A DNA stretch of 64,000 nucleotides from Betaproteobacteria bacterium (GTDB lineage Bacteria > Pseudomonadota > Gammaproteobacteria > Burkholderiales > Casimicrobiaceae). The stretch covers positions 1 through 64,000 of the forward strand of contig JADKKQ010000012.1 in the NCBI GenBank assembly GCA_016720425.1, read 5' to 3'. The notes under the pieces were generated by a model. That model was not told where the DNA came from and did no database searches. It saw only the letters and a list, made by a program, of their open reading frames with translations. Both the position numbers and the translations under genes were made by a program. Positions 1 through 8,071 of this stretch are shown piece by piece. The first letter of the stretch is position 1, and each line of letters opens with the position of its first letter.

Positions 1-28
1 CCGGAAGTTCATGTCCTACAAAGGGAAG

Positions 29-118
29 TGGCGGAGAGATAGGGATTCGAACCCTAGATAGGCTTCCGCCTATACTTGATTTCGAGTCAAGCGCCTTCGA
101 CCACTCGGCCATCTCTCC
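29..118 (-). tRNA. tRNA-Ser (anticodon CGA)
   Basis: A complete class II tRNA reads on the minus strand. The acceptor GGAGAGA at 118-112 pairs with TCTCTCC at 39-33, the T arm carries GGTTCGAATCC, and the anticodon stem CTTGA/TCAAG encloses a seven-base loop with CGA, reading the serine codon UCG. A long variable arm (TAGGCGGAAGCCTA) is present, as expected for serine tRNAs. The discriminator is G and the CCA end is encoded at 31-29. Confidence 0.96.
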
Positions 119-128
119 GCAGCCGCGG

Positions 129-158
129 ATTATAACCGCTCCGGCACCGGACTCGCAA
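129..158 (-). promoter_or_regulatory. Predicted sigma-70 promoter of tRNA-Ser
   Basis: On the minus strand a perfect TATAAT (-10, 134-129) lies 18 bases from TTGCGA (-35, 158-153), ten bases upstream of the mature tRNA 5' end. The -35 overlaps the tail of the terminator assigned to the upstream protease gene. Confidence 0.6.
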
Positions 159-185
159 AAACAAACGGCGGCGCTCCGGCCGCCG
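157..185 (-). terminator. Rho-independent terminator after the S8 protease
   Basis: On the minus strand CGGCGGC and GCCGCCG (185-179 and 172-166) form a 7-bp GC stem with a six-base loop, followed by a T-rich tract (TTTGTTTTT, 165-157). It starts 8 bases after the protease stop codon. Confidence 0.65.
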
Positions 186-192
186 CCCGGGG

Positions 193-2376
193 TCAGATCG
201 GGGTGCAGAACACCGCTGCCGCGGCGCCGTTGCCTTCGGGCACCCAACTGCGGTTGATCATCGACCGCCGCACCGACAGGTCGATCGTGTACCGGTGGCT
301 CGCGTCGCGGCGGTTGTTGAAGAAGCGATAGACGGGAAGCGTCCCGTCGGGGCAGCTGCCGGCGCTGTCGGGGACCTGGACGTAGAACGCGTCGGGCTGC
401 TCCAGCCGCCAGATGTCCGGCCAGCGACTGCGGACGAAGCTGCACTCGGTCGCGTCGGCGGTGAAGTAGTGCGAGTTGATGAGCACGTCGGCATCGGCGT
501 AGAAGCGGCACACGGGTTGCGCGCCGGCCGGCGCGGTCGATGCGTCGGCATAGCCGTAGAAGAAATAGCCGGTGCGCACGAACGCGCCATCGGTCGCGCC
601 GTCGAGCGCCGCCATTTCCGCCGCCGACGCGGTGATGAAGTAGTGATCCAGCGCGGCATGGTAATACTCGACGACGGGCACCGCCCCGGGCGGCGGATTG
701 AGCGTGCTCGGCGGCGTGCTGGCGACTGCCGCGCCCGCGTCGAGCATCCCCGCACCGCACAGCCCGCCGGTGCGGCAGGTCGAGCCGAGCGGAAAATCGC
801 GAGCCGTGCCCTGCAGGATGCCGAGAACGCGTCCCGGCGTCAGCGTCGGATTGCGCGCGAGCATCAGCGACGCGGCGCCGGCGACGTAGGGCGTCGCGAA
901 GCTCGTGCCGATGCCGTAGCGGTAGCTCGGGGCACCGGGCACGGTGCGGCCGTCGTTGGACGTCGAAAGGATCGCGTCGTCGATGCCGTCACCGTCGCCG
1001 GCAGGCGCCGACAGGTCGATGCGCCGACCGAAATTCGAGTAGTACGCGCGCTCGCCGTTGCGGTTGTGCGCGCCCACGGTGATGACGCCGCTGCAGTTGG
1101 CGGGAGCGTAGTCCTGCGCGTCGGCGGCTTCGTTGCCGGCGGCGACGACGACGACGGCGCCTTGCGCGAGCGCGTCGTCGACGGCTTCCTGGATCGCCTG
1201 CGCGCAGGCGCCGGCGCCGCCGAGGCTCATGTTGATGACCTTGGCCGGGTTCGGGTTCGCGGGCACGCCGGCGATCGGCACCCCCGAGGCCCAGAGCATG
1301 CCTTCGAACACGTCGACGTCGGTGCCGCCGCATTGCCCCAGCGCGCGGACGGGCAGGATCGACGATCGCCAGTTGACGCCGGCGACACCCCTGCCGTCGT
1401 TGGCGTTGGCGGCAAGCTGGCCGGCGATGAACGTGCCGTGCCACGAGCTGTCCTGGGCGTCGAAGCCGCCGCAGGCGCCGGCCTCGGTCCAGTCCCCCTC
1501 GTCGCTGGCATCCGGGTCGCGGGGGCTGCCGTCGCGGGCATTCCCTTCGTCGCTGATGAAGTCGTAGCCGGCGAGGATCCGCCCGGCGAGGTCGGGATGG
1601 GGCAGGATCCCGGTGTCGATGACGGCAATCGCCATTCCGGCGACTCCCTGGTTCACGTTCCACGCCGCCGGGGCGGCGATGCCGGCCAGCGGATCGGTGA
1701 GCGCCCATTGCTGACCGAACCGCGGATCGTCGGGCAGCGTGCGCGCATACTTGCGCAGCACCGGGTCGGCGTACTGGACGGCCGCGTCGTCCTGCAGCGC
1801 CGTCGCCATGGCCGCCAGCTTCGACGCGGGCTGCGCCTGTGCGAGTTCGAGCACCCAGACGTTGCCGATCGACCGGCCGACCGCCAGCGCGGCCCCGGCC
1901 CGTTCGGCGAGACGCGGCAGCAGTGTCGGCCAATCGGGGACGGCGTCGTCGGCGAGGCGCACCAGCAGCTGGTGGCCGGGCGCGGTGGCGGCGGCCTTGG
2001 TCGCGCGGCGGGCGGAGAACGCGGGCTTGGCCGGCTCGGCCCACAGCACCGCGCGGTCGCCGCGGAGGCGGCCGATCAGCGCGGCGATCGTGGCCGGATC
2101 CGGACTGCCGTCCACGGCGAGGTCGAGGCCGCCGGTCCGCGTCACGCCCGCCAGCGTCAGTTTTGCGCCTGCCACGGCCTCGAGCTTGACCCGTCGCTCG
2201 GCCGGCAGCTGGCCCCGCGGGGCGGCGGTCGGGTGCAGCATCACGCGCAGATGGGCGGTCTCGGTGGCCGCTGCCGTCGGCAGCGCGGCGGTTGTCAGCA
2301 GCAGGGCGGCGAACAGCGACAGCGACGCACGGGCGGCCCGTGGCGCGGGAACGAAAGCGGGGTAACGGCAAGGCAT
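193..2376 (-). CDS. Secreted S8 (subtilisin-family) serine protease with C-terminal DUF5648-like repeats
   Basis: Predicted exported subtilase of 727 residues. The chosen ATG (2376) has GAAGGAG six bases upstream and begins a signal peptide (basic MPCRYPAF start, then a hydrophobic Ala/Leu stretch to about residue 37); an upstream in-frame start at 2442 lacks these. Residues 40-230 look like a prodomain. The catalytic triad is visible: Asp about 254 (AVIDTGI), His about 313 (SSWHGTFIAG), Ser about 492 (GTSFATPYVAG). The last 150 residues contain two aromatic modules beginning VVEYYHAALDHYF and PVYRFFN, which resemble the DUF5648 repeat often attached to secreted proteins. Substrate is unknown. 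Cysteines in the mature part suggest disulfides. The gene stands alone, with a terminator behind it. Confidence 0.9.
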   Translation of the reverse strand: MPCRYPAFVPAPRAARASLSLFAALLLTTAALPTAAATETAHLRVMLHPTAAPRGQLPAERRVKLEAVAGAKLTLAGVTRTGGLDLAVDGSPDPATIAALIGRLRGDRAVLWAEPAKPAFSARRATKAAATAPGHQLLVRLADDAVPDWPTLLPRLAERAGAALAVGRSIGNVWVLELAQAQPASKLAAMATALQDDAAVQYADPVLRKYARTLPDDPRFGQQWALTDPLAGIAAPAAWNVNQGVAGMAIAVIDTGILPHPDLAGRILAGYDFISDEGNARDGSPRDPDASDEGDWTEAGACGGFDAQDSSWHGTFIAGQLAANANDGRGVAGVNWRSSILPVRALGQCGGTDVDVFEGMLWASGVPIAGVPANPNPAKVINMSLGGAGACAQAIQEAVDDALAQGAVVVVAAGNEAADAQDYAPANCSGVITVGAHNRNGERAYYSNFGRRIDLSAPAGDGDGIDDAILSTSNDGRTVPGAPSYRYGIGTSFATPYVAGAASLMLARNPTLTPGRVLGILQGTARDFPLGSTCRTGGLCGAGMLDAGAAVASTPPSTLNPPPGAVPVVEYYHAALDHYFITASAAEMAALDGATDGAFVRTGYFFYGYADASTAPAGAQPVCRFYADADVLINSHYFTADATECSFVRSRWPDIWRLEQPDAFYVQVPDSAGSCPDGTLPVYRFFNNRRDASHRYTIDLSVRRSMINRSWVPEGNGAAAAVFCTPI

Positions 2377-2609
2377 CGAATGCTCCTTCAATCGCGGACG
2401 GGCTGACGGGACGACGGTCGTGTCGTGCACTCCGGCCCTCACCCTCGGGGCGGCCCGTGGCAGGTCGAGTCAGGCGGACGCAAGGAAAATGCCAGGGAAA
2501 GGGTTCGGGGACACATCGTCAACGCGCAGCACCACCGCCGGGCACCGTGGCAGCCGATGGCCATCGCGGTTCGCTTCGTCGCCTGCCCACCCGCAGCGGG
2601 TCCCGGACG

Positions 2610-3449
2610 TCAGCCTGCGGAGGGGTGGGCCGGCCGGGGCGGACGCTGGCGCGTCAGTTCGTCACGGAAGGGCGCGAGCGCCGTCACCATCTGCGCGAAG
2701 ATCCGCGGATTGGCGGCGATGACCTGGCCGCCATGCAGGAAATTGCCTTCGCCGCCCATGTCGCCGATGAGCCCTCCGGACTCCTGCACCAGCAGGCTGC
2801 CGGCGGCGACGTCCCAGGGATTGAGCCCGACTTCCCAGAAGCCGTCGTAGAAGCCGGCGGCGACGTAGGCGAGATCGAGCGCCGCCGCACCGGGACGCCG
2901 CAGCCCCGCCGTCTGCTCGATCATCGTCTTCATCATCCGCAGGTAGGTCTCGAGGTAGGCGCCGTCGCGAAACGGAAAGCCGGTCCCGATCAGGCAATCG
3001 CGCAGGTGCTGGCGCCGGGACACGCGGATGCGACGCTCGTTGAGGAAAGCACCGCGGCCGCGGCTGGTCGTGAACAGGTCGTTGCGCACCGGGTCGTAGA
3101 TGACGCCCTGCGTGACCTGGCCGCGATGCGCGAGCGCGATGGACACGCAGTACTGCGGAAAGCCGTGCAGGAAGTTGGTCGTGCCGTCGAGGGGATCGAT
3201 GATCCACACGTTCTCGGCGTCGGCGTTCGCGCCTTTGGCGGTGCCTTCCTCTGCTAGAATCGCGTGGTCCGGATACGCGTCGAGCAGCGTCTCGACGATC
3301 GCGCCTTCGGCCTGGCGGTCGACCTCGCTGACGAAGTCCTTCGGCCCCTTGGTCGTGACGGTCAGGAGATCGAGCTCCCGCGCACCGCGGTTGATGATGT
3401 TGCCGGCGCGGCGCGCAGCCTTCACCGCTATCGAGAGCATCGGGTGCAT
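2610..3449 (-). CDS. suhB: Inositol-1-monophosphatase family protein SuhB
   Basis: Mg-dependent phosphatase of the inositol monophosphatase family, 279 residues. The metal-binding motif DPLDGTTNF (residues 85-93), the EEG glutamate at 67-68 and the second motif WEVGLNPWDVAAG (205-217) are all present, so the active site is complete. In enterobacteria SuhB also joins the rRNA antitermination complex; whether it does so here is inference. The ATG at 3449 gives the standard N-terminus (MHPMLSIAVKAARRAGN); the open frame continues upstream without homology. It is divergent from trmJ across a 97-bp gap, the usual suhB-trmJ arrangement in betaproteobacteria. Confidence 0.93.
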   Translation of the reverse strand: MHPMLSIAVKAARRAGNIINRGARELDLLTVTTKGPKDFVSEVDRQAEGAIVETLLDAYPDHAILAEEGTAKGANADAENVWIIDPLDGTTNFLHGFPQYCVSIALAHRGQVTQGVIYDPVRNDLFTTSRGRGAFLNERRIRVSRRQHLRDCLIGTGFPFRDGAYLETYLRMMKTMIEQTAGLRRPGAAALDLAYVAAGFYDGFWEVGLNPWDVAAGSLLVQESGGLIGDMGGEGNFLHGGQVIAANPRIFAQMVTALAPFRDELTRQRPPRPAHPSAG

Positions 3450-3546
3450 GGTCGGGGTTTCGCCCCGTACTGCGCAGGCTGCGCGGCGCGGAGCGCAAAG
3501 AACGAAAGTTCCATTGTACGCTGCCGACGGTGCCGCACAGGAAACG

Positions 3547-4272
3547 ATGACCTCGCCCCTCGACTCGATCCGGATCGTGCTGGTCGCGACCAGCCACGCC
3601 GGCAACATCGGCGCGGCCGCCCGGGCGATGCTGACGATGGGCGTGACGCGGCTGCTGCTGGTCGATCCGCTGCGCTTTCCGCACGCCGACGCGGTGGCGC
3701 GGGCGTCGGGCGCCAACGCGGTGCTCGATCGCGCGCAGGTCGTCGGCACGCTCGACGAGGCCATCGCCGGCTGCGCGCTCGCACTCGGCCTGTCGGCGCG
3801 GCCGCGCGAATTTGCCGGCCGGGTGCTGCCGATCCGCGCGGCGGCCGAGACCGCCATCGCGCACGCCGACCGCGGCGACGTGGCGCTGGTGTTCGGCACC
3901 GAGATGTCCGGCCTGTCGAACGACCAGTTGGCGCGCTGCGGAGTCGTGGCGACGATTCCCACCAACCCGGCCTACGGCTCGCTCAACCTCGCGGCGGCGG
4001 TGCAGGTGGCCTGCTACGAGCTGCGCGTCGCGCTGACCGGCGATCGCGTCTGGCAGGCGCCGCGCTTCGCGCCCGCGACCACCGACGAGATCGCCGCCCT
4101 CGACGCCCACGCCGAACGCACGCTGGTCGACCTGCGCTTCCTCAATCCGCGGCTGCCGCGGCGCCTGATGCCGCGGCTGCGGCGGCTGTTCGCGCGCGCC
4201 GGTCTCGAGAAGGAGGAAGTGAACATCCTGCGCGGAATCCTGGCGCGCATCGACGAGACGATGCGGCGATGA
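3547..4272 (+). CDS. trmJ: tRNA (cytidine/uridine-2'-O-)-methyltransferase TrmJ
   Basis: SpoU-family SAM-dependent methyltransferase of 241 residues that methylates the ribose of nucleotide 32 in tRNA. The three SPOUT motifs are seen: IVLVATSHAGNIGAAARAM near the N-terminus, VALVFGTEMSGLSN about 115-128, and IPTNPAYGSLNLAAAVQ about 138-154, which form the knotted SAM site. The C-terminal helical part (EKEEVNILRGILARI) is typical of the TrmJ/LasT branch. The ATG at 3547 follows AGGAAACG. Its stop overlaps the next start (ATGA), so the downstream gene is translationally coupled. Confidence 0.93.
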   Translation: MTSPLDSIRIVLVATSHAGNIGAAARAMLTMGVTRLLLVDPLRFPHADAVARASGANAVLDRAQVVGTLDEAIAGCALALGLSARPREFAGRVLPIRAAAETAIAHADRGDVALVFGTEMSGLSNDQLARCGVVATIPTNPAYGSLNLAAAVQVACYELRVALTGDRVWQAPRFAPATTDEIAALDAHAERTLVDLRFLNPRLPRRLMPRLRRLFARAGLEKEEVNILRGILARIDETMRR

Positions 4273-4781
4273 GCGCCGCGCCGTCGTGGTTCCACGCGCT
4301 GGGCGACCCGCTCGCGCCAGCCGAGCGGGCGCTCGTCGCCGGCATCCTCGCCGAGCGCGGCGGTTTGCGCCCGGACGCCATCGTCGTCGTCGCCGACTGG
4401 TCGGCGCTGGCGCGGACGCTGCAGCGCCTTGATCGCGACGACAGCTGGTGGGATTACGAAGAGGAAGAGCGCGAGCAGCTCTGGCTCGCCGCCGGCGCGC
4501 AGCACACCGAGGACGAGTTGCAGCAGGCGATTGCCGCCGCGACCGACGCGGCGCGCGAGGGCGTGACGCGCGCGATCGCGGCCGCGATGACGCGGGCAGG
4601 GGTCGCGGACGCCGTGCTCGGCGATGCCGCGCTGGGCGCCGCGCTGCTGGCGATCCATCACCACGCGCTCGCGGTTCTCGCCCACGCGCCGGACGCGCAT
4701 CCCTTCTTCCGCAAGCACGCGCTGTTCGCGGCCGGGCGCTGGCCGCTGGGCTGCGAGCGCGGCCAGTACCACGTCTTCTGA
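4269..4781 (+). CDS. Hypothetical protein, translationally coupled to trmJ
   Basis: A 170-residue acidic protein whose ATG overlaps the trmJ stop codon. I do not recognise the family. It has no signal peptide or clear membrane segment; it is alanine-rich and mostly helical by composition, with an acidic aromatic patch (DDSWWDYEEEEREQLW, about residues 58-73) and a histidine run (AIHHHALAVLAHAP). Codon bias matches the neighbours and the frame is closed tightly between trmJ and the DUF3667 gene, which supports real coding. No function is proposed. Confidence 0.7.
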   Translation: MSAAPSWFHALGDPLAPAERALVAGILAERGGLRPDAIVVVADWSALARTLQRLDRDDSWWDYEEEEREQLWLAAGAQHTEDELQQAIAAATDAAREGVTRAIAAAMTRAGVADAVLGDAALGAALLAIHHHALAVLAHAPDAHPFFRKHALFAAGRWPLGCERGQYHVF

Positions 4782-4783
4782 CC

Positions 4784-5776
4784 GTGGCCGATTCGCCGCC
4801 ACCCGCGCCCGTCACGGTCCCGGCCTGCCGCAACTGCGGTGCCGCGGCACCGGGGCGCTACTGCCCGTCCTGCGGCCAGGAGACGGCGCTCGCGCTGCCG
4901 GCCGCGGGCGCGTTCCTGCGCGAGGCCGCGGGGCGTTACGTCGCGCTCGATGGGCGGCTCGCCCGCACGTTGTATCACTTGTCCTTCAAGCCCGGGTTCC
5001 TCACCCGCGAATACCTCGCGGGGCGCCGCAAGCGCTACATCCGCCCGGCGCGGCTGTTCCTCGTGCTGGCGCTGGCGCTGTTCGCCGTGCTGCGGCTGGC
5101 CAGCGAGGTGCAGCCCGGTGCCGCGATCGTCTTCGACGACGGTGGCGAGCCCGTCGGCGCCAATGCGACGGTGCCGGGTGAGCACCCGCCGGGCAAGGCC
5201 GTCGTGAAGGCCACGGCGTCGGAGGAGGGCGGCACGATCGGGCTGTTCGATCTGGGGATCCCGTGGGGTGCGCATTTCGACCACGACCTGCGCATCACGG
5301 TGCTCGGACCCGGGGGCCCGGTGCGCGACCGCCTGCAACAGCGGATCGACCGGATCAACCGCATGGACAGGCAGGACCGCGCCGAACAGGTGCAGGCCGG
5401 CGTGCTCCGCTACGGCCCCTACGCGCTGATCGCGCTGTTGCCCTGGTTCGCGCTGCTGCTGCAGGTCGTCTACGCGGGCCGGAGTCGCCGCTATCCGCAG
5501 CGGCCGCGCCGCTACGCCGAGCATCTGGTCTTCGGTGCCCACAACCACGCGCTCGCGTGCCTGATGCTGATCGTCACCGTCGTCTCGCCGTGGGAACCGG
5601 TGAGCGCGCTGGCGACGCTGTGGACTTTCTTCTATCTCTTCTCGTCGCTGAAGAACGTCTACGGCGGCCGCTGGAGCGGGGCGCTCGCGCGCGGGGCGAT
5701 CGTCGCCGTCGCCTATCTGACGATGTTCGCCCTGGTCACGGTGCTGCTGCTGGTGAGCGCGATCCTGCTGGGCTGA
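4784..5776 (+). CDS. DUF3667-type membrane protein with N-terminal zinc ribbon
   Basis: A 330-residue predicted inner-membrane protein. Four cysteines at about residues 15, 18, 27 and 30 (CRNCG...CPSCG) form a zinc-ribbon-like knuckle, followed by the family core with FLTREYLAGRRKRYIRPARLF leading into a first membrane helix (LFLVLALALFAVL, about 87-99). Three to four further hydrophobic helices fill the C-terminal half. The start is a GTG two bases after the preceding stop, so it is probably coupled; no ATG fits. The family has no established function. It is convergent with the following TRAP-type gene, with only 45 bp between stops. Confidence 0.78.
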   Translation: MADSPPPAPVTVPACRNCGAAAPGRYCPSCGQETALALPAAGAFLREAAGRYVALDGRLARTLYHLSFKPGFLTREYLAGRRKRYIRPARLFLVLALALFAVLRLASEVQPGAAIVFDDGGEPVGANATVPGEHPPGKAVVKATASEEGGTIGLFDLGIPWGAHFDHDLRITVLGPGGPVRDRLQQRIDRINRMDRQDRAEQVQAGVLRYGPYALIALLPWFALLLQVVYAGRSRRYPQRPRRYAEHLVFGAHNHALACLMLIVTVVSPWEPVSALATLWTFFYLFSSLKNVYGGRWSGALARGAIVAVAYLTMFALVTVLLLVSAILLG

Positions 5777-5821
5777 CGGTCGTCGCGCGGCGTGCGCCGG
5801 GGTGCGCGCTCGAGGCGGCCC

Positions 5822-6952
5822 TCAGGGAGGCGGCGCGAAGAAGGCTGAACTCCGGCTTGGGCGGCGATCGGGCTGAACGCCCCCAAGCCCTGTGGTGCCA
5901 TCGAGGGCTAGGCTACCTCGGCGTCGGGCGTATTTCCGGATCAGGTCCTTGGCCGCCTGCAGCAGCGCCTTGCCGTCGTTGCCCTTGGCGGTGACGTCCC
6001 TGACCCAGTCGTCGGACAGCGCGGCGGTGGCTTTTTGCCAGTTGACGAGCTCGGTCGACGGGATCGTGTAGATCACGTTGCCGCGCTCGACCGCCAGCCG
6101 GCGCGCGGCGGGGGCCGACGCGTCCCAGGCCTTGCCGAAGGTGCCGGACAGCGCGGCGCCGGAGTTGTCGTCGATCACCTTGCGCAAATCGGCCGGCAAC
6201 GCGTCGTAGCGGGCCTGGTTCATGGCGAGCAGGAACACGGCGGTGTACAGCGACCGGGCCTGCGGATCGGTCTCGCTGTGGTACTTGACGAGTTCGTGCG
6301 CCTTGATCGACGGGATCACCTCCCACGGCAGCAGGAAACCGTCGACGACGCCCTTGGACAGCGCTTCCGACAGTGCCGGCAGCGGCATCGCGACGGGGGT
6401 GGCGCCGAGCGCGCTCAGCATCCGATTGGTCTGCCGCGTCGGCGCGCGCATCCGCAGGCCCCTGAAGTCCGCCAGCGTCCTGACCTGCGTCTTCGCCGTG
6501 TGCACGTAACCTTCGTCGTGCGCGTGAATGGCCAGCGCCTTGATGCCCGGGAACTCCTTTTGCGCGGACTGAACGAAGTAGTCCCAGGCGGCGCGGCTGG
6601 CCGATTCGGCGCTGTTGGTCATGAACGGCAGTTCGAAGACTTCCATCAGCGGAAACCGGCCGGCGGTGTAGCCGGGCAGCGTCCAGACGATGTCGGCGAC
6701 GCCGTCCTTGACCTGATCGATGAGCTGGGGCGGCGTGCCGCCGAGCTGCATCGATGGATAGATCTGGCACTTGATCCGGCCCCCGGAGTCCTTGCCGATC
6801 TTCTCGCACCAGGGCGCGAGCAGCGTCGACGGCCCCATCGCCGTCGACGGCCAGAAGTGGTGCACCTTGAGCGTGATCTCCTGCGCCAGCGCGGGTGCGG
6901 CAAGGAGCATCGCCGACGCGAGCGCCAGCGTGAGGCGGAAGGGACGGATCAT
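5822..6952 (-). CDS. TRAP transporter substrate-binding protein, DctP family (orphan)
   Basis: Periplasmic solute-binding protein of 376 residues. A signal peptide (MIRPFRLTLALASAMLLAAPALA) precedes the DctP fold; family features include the FxxFxLPFM-type segment (MEVFELPFMTNSAES) and the arginine-containing LRMRAPTRQTNRML that normally contacts the substrate carboxylate. AGGAG lies seven bases before the ATG. No DctQ or DctM partner gene adjoins it, so it must use a membrane component encoded elsewhere. The homologous fold ends near LIRKYARR; the last 30 or so residues (Gly/Arg/Ser/Pro-rich) look like read-through tail and contain an 8-bp inverted repeat (5854-5861/5882-5889). Substrate unknown. 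Confidence 0.87.
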   Translation of the reverse strand: MIRPFRLTLALASAMLLAAPALAQEITLKVHHFWPSTAMGPSTLLAPWCEKIGKDSGGRIKCQIYPSMQLGGTPPQLIDQVKDGVADIVWTLPGYTAGRFPLMEVFELPFMTNSAESASRAAWDYFVQSAQKEFPGIKALAIHAHDEGYVHTAKTQVRTLADFRGLRMRAPTRQTNRMLSALGATPVAMPLPALSEALSKGVVDGFLLPWEVIPSIKAHELVKYHSETDPQARSLYTAVFLLAMNQARYDALPADLRKVIDDNSGAALSGTFGKAWDASAPAARRLAVERGNVIYTIPSTELVNWQKATAALSDDWVRDVTAKGNDGKALLQAAKDLIRKYARRRGSLALDGTTGLGGVQPDRRPSRSSAFFAPPP

Positions 6953-7182
6953 CGATTTCTCCTCGGAGTGGACGGTCGGTCGCCGTCGTGCCGCGGCGGC
7001 CCGGATGGTCCGGGGCGGTCGCGAACGGGGGATGGTATCCGCAAACGCGCGGCGGCGTCTGCCCGGCGCCCGCGGGGAAGCGCGACGTCCGGGCCGCTGC
7101 GGTCGACCCGGCGAGGTGGAAGCGAGCAACTGGCGAGGAATTGGTTGAGCGGCCGACTCGGAAAATGAGAAAATGGCGGTCT

Positions 7183-7938
7183 ATGTTCTCCCGCCTGCGC
7201 GAAGACATCGCCATCGTGTTCGAACGCGACCCCGCCGCGCGCTCGACCTGGGAGGTGCTGACCTGCTATCCGGGATTGCACGCCCTCGTCTGGCACCGCC
7301 TGGTGTCGCACAGGCTGTGGCGCGCCAACTGGCGCTGGCTGGCGCGCTGGCTGGCGCATTGGGGGCGGTTCCTGACCGGCGTCGAGATCCACCCCGGCGC
7401 CACGGTGGGCCGCCGCGTGTTCATCGATCACGGCATGGGGGTGGTGATCGGCGAGACCGCGGAGATCGGCGACGACTGCACCCTCTACCACGGCGTGACG
7501 CTGGGCGGTACCTCGTGGAACCAGGGCAAGCGGCACCCGACGCTGGCCCGCGGCGTGGTCATCGGCGCCGGAGCGAAGGTCCTCGGCCCGATCGTCGTCG
7601 GCGAGGGCGCCAAGATCGGCTCGAACGCGGTGGTCGTCCGCGCGGTTCCGCCCGGAGCGACCGCGGTCGGCATTCCGGCTCGCATTCTGACCGCCGACGA
7701 GGCCGAGCGGCGCGAAGACCATGCCGTCAAGCTGGGTTTTTCGGCGTACGCGATCGCCGCCGACATGAACGACCCGGTCGTCCAGGCGATTCATCGGCTG
7801 ATCGACCATGCGGCGCTCACCGACGCGCGGATGGAGGCATTGATCGCCCGCCTGCAGCAGGGGGGCGTCGATTGCGGCGATGCCCAGGCCACCGCCGACG
7901 GTTTCGACCCGCAGCGGCTGAATCGGATGATCGATTGA
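7183..7938 (+). CDS. cysE: Serine O-acetyltransferase CysE
   Basis: Transfers acetyl from acetyl-CoA to L-serine, the committed step of cysteine synthesis; it has 251 residues. The N-terminal helical domain (FSRLREDIAIVFERDPAARS) is followed by the left-handed beta-helix of hexapeptide repeats with the catalytic region GVEIHPGATVGRRVFIDHG and the signature GVTLGGTSW. The ATG at 7183 gives the usual start; an in-frame ATG at 7165 would add six residues. It lies just ahead of the iscR promoter, fitting supply of cysteine sulfur to IscS. This cysE-isc order is common in betaproteobacteria. The C-terminal tail is longer than in enterobacterial CysE. Confidence 0.93.
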   Translation: MFSRLREDIAIVFERDPAARSTWEVLTCYPGLHALVWHRLVSHRLWRANWRWLARWLAHWGRFLTGVEIHPGATVGRRVFIDHGMGVVIGETAEIGDDCTLYHGVTLGGTSWNQGKRHPTLARGVVIGAGAKVLGPIVVGEGAKIGSNAVVVRAVPPGATAVGIPARILTADEAERREDHAVKLGFSAYAIAADMNDPVVQAIHRLIDHAALTDARMEALIARLQQGGVDCGDAQATADGFDPQRLNRMID

Positions 7939-7951
7939 ACTTTTCGGGGAA

Positions 7952-7984
7952 GTAGTTGATCAAAGTAGTCGGGATTGATAGGAT
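7952..7984 (+). promoter_or_regulatory. iscR operon promoter overlapped by a type 1 IscR operator
   Basis: Positions 7952-7976 match the known type 1 IscR consensus (ATASYYGACTRWWWYAGTCRRSTAT) at about 19 of 25 positions, including the conserved TAGTTGA and TAGTCGGG halves. The operator covers a candidate -35 TTGATC (7956-7961) spaced 17 bases from TAGGAT (7979-7984). This geometry predicts repression by [2Fe-2S]-IscR as in E. coli. The operator match is direct observation; regulation is inferred. Confidence 0.75.
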
Positions 7985-8071
7985 TCGGGAAGTGCCGAAC
8001 CTGGACGTCCCGACGCGCGCCGCCCGCGGGCTTGGCGCGACCCGAGAAAACCTCTGCAAAGGTGCACAGCC

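Noticed and set aside
295..2406. A 703-codon plus-strand open frame opposite the S8 protease
   Set aside because: Composition is that of an antisense shadow; the minus strand carries signal peptide, triad and ribosome site.
2585..2630. Hairpin GCCCACCC/GGGTGGGC at the suhB stop as terminator
   Set aside because: The stem overlaps the last codons, the loop is long and no T tract follows.
5854..5889. Bidirectional terminator between the DUF3667 and DctP genes
   Set aside because: The 8-bp stem has a 20-base loop and no T tract on either strand.
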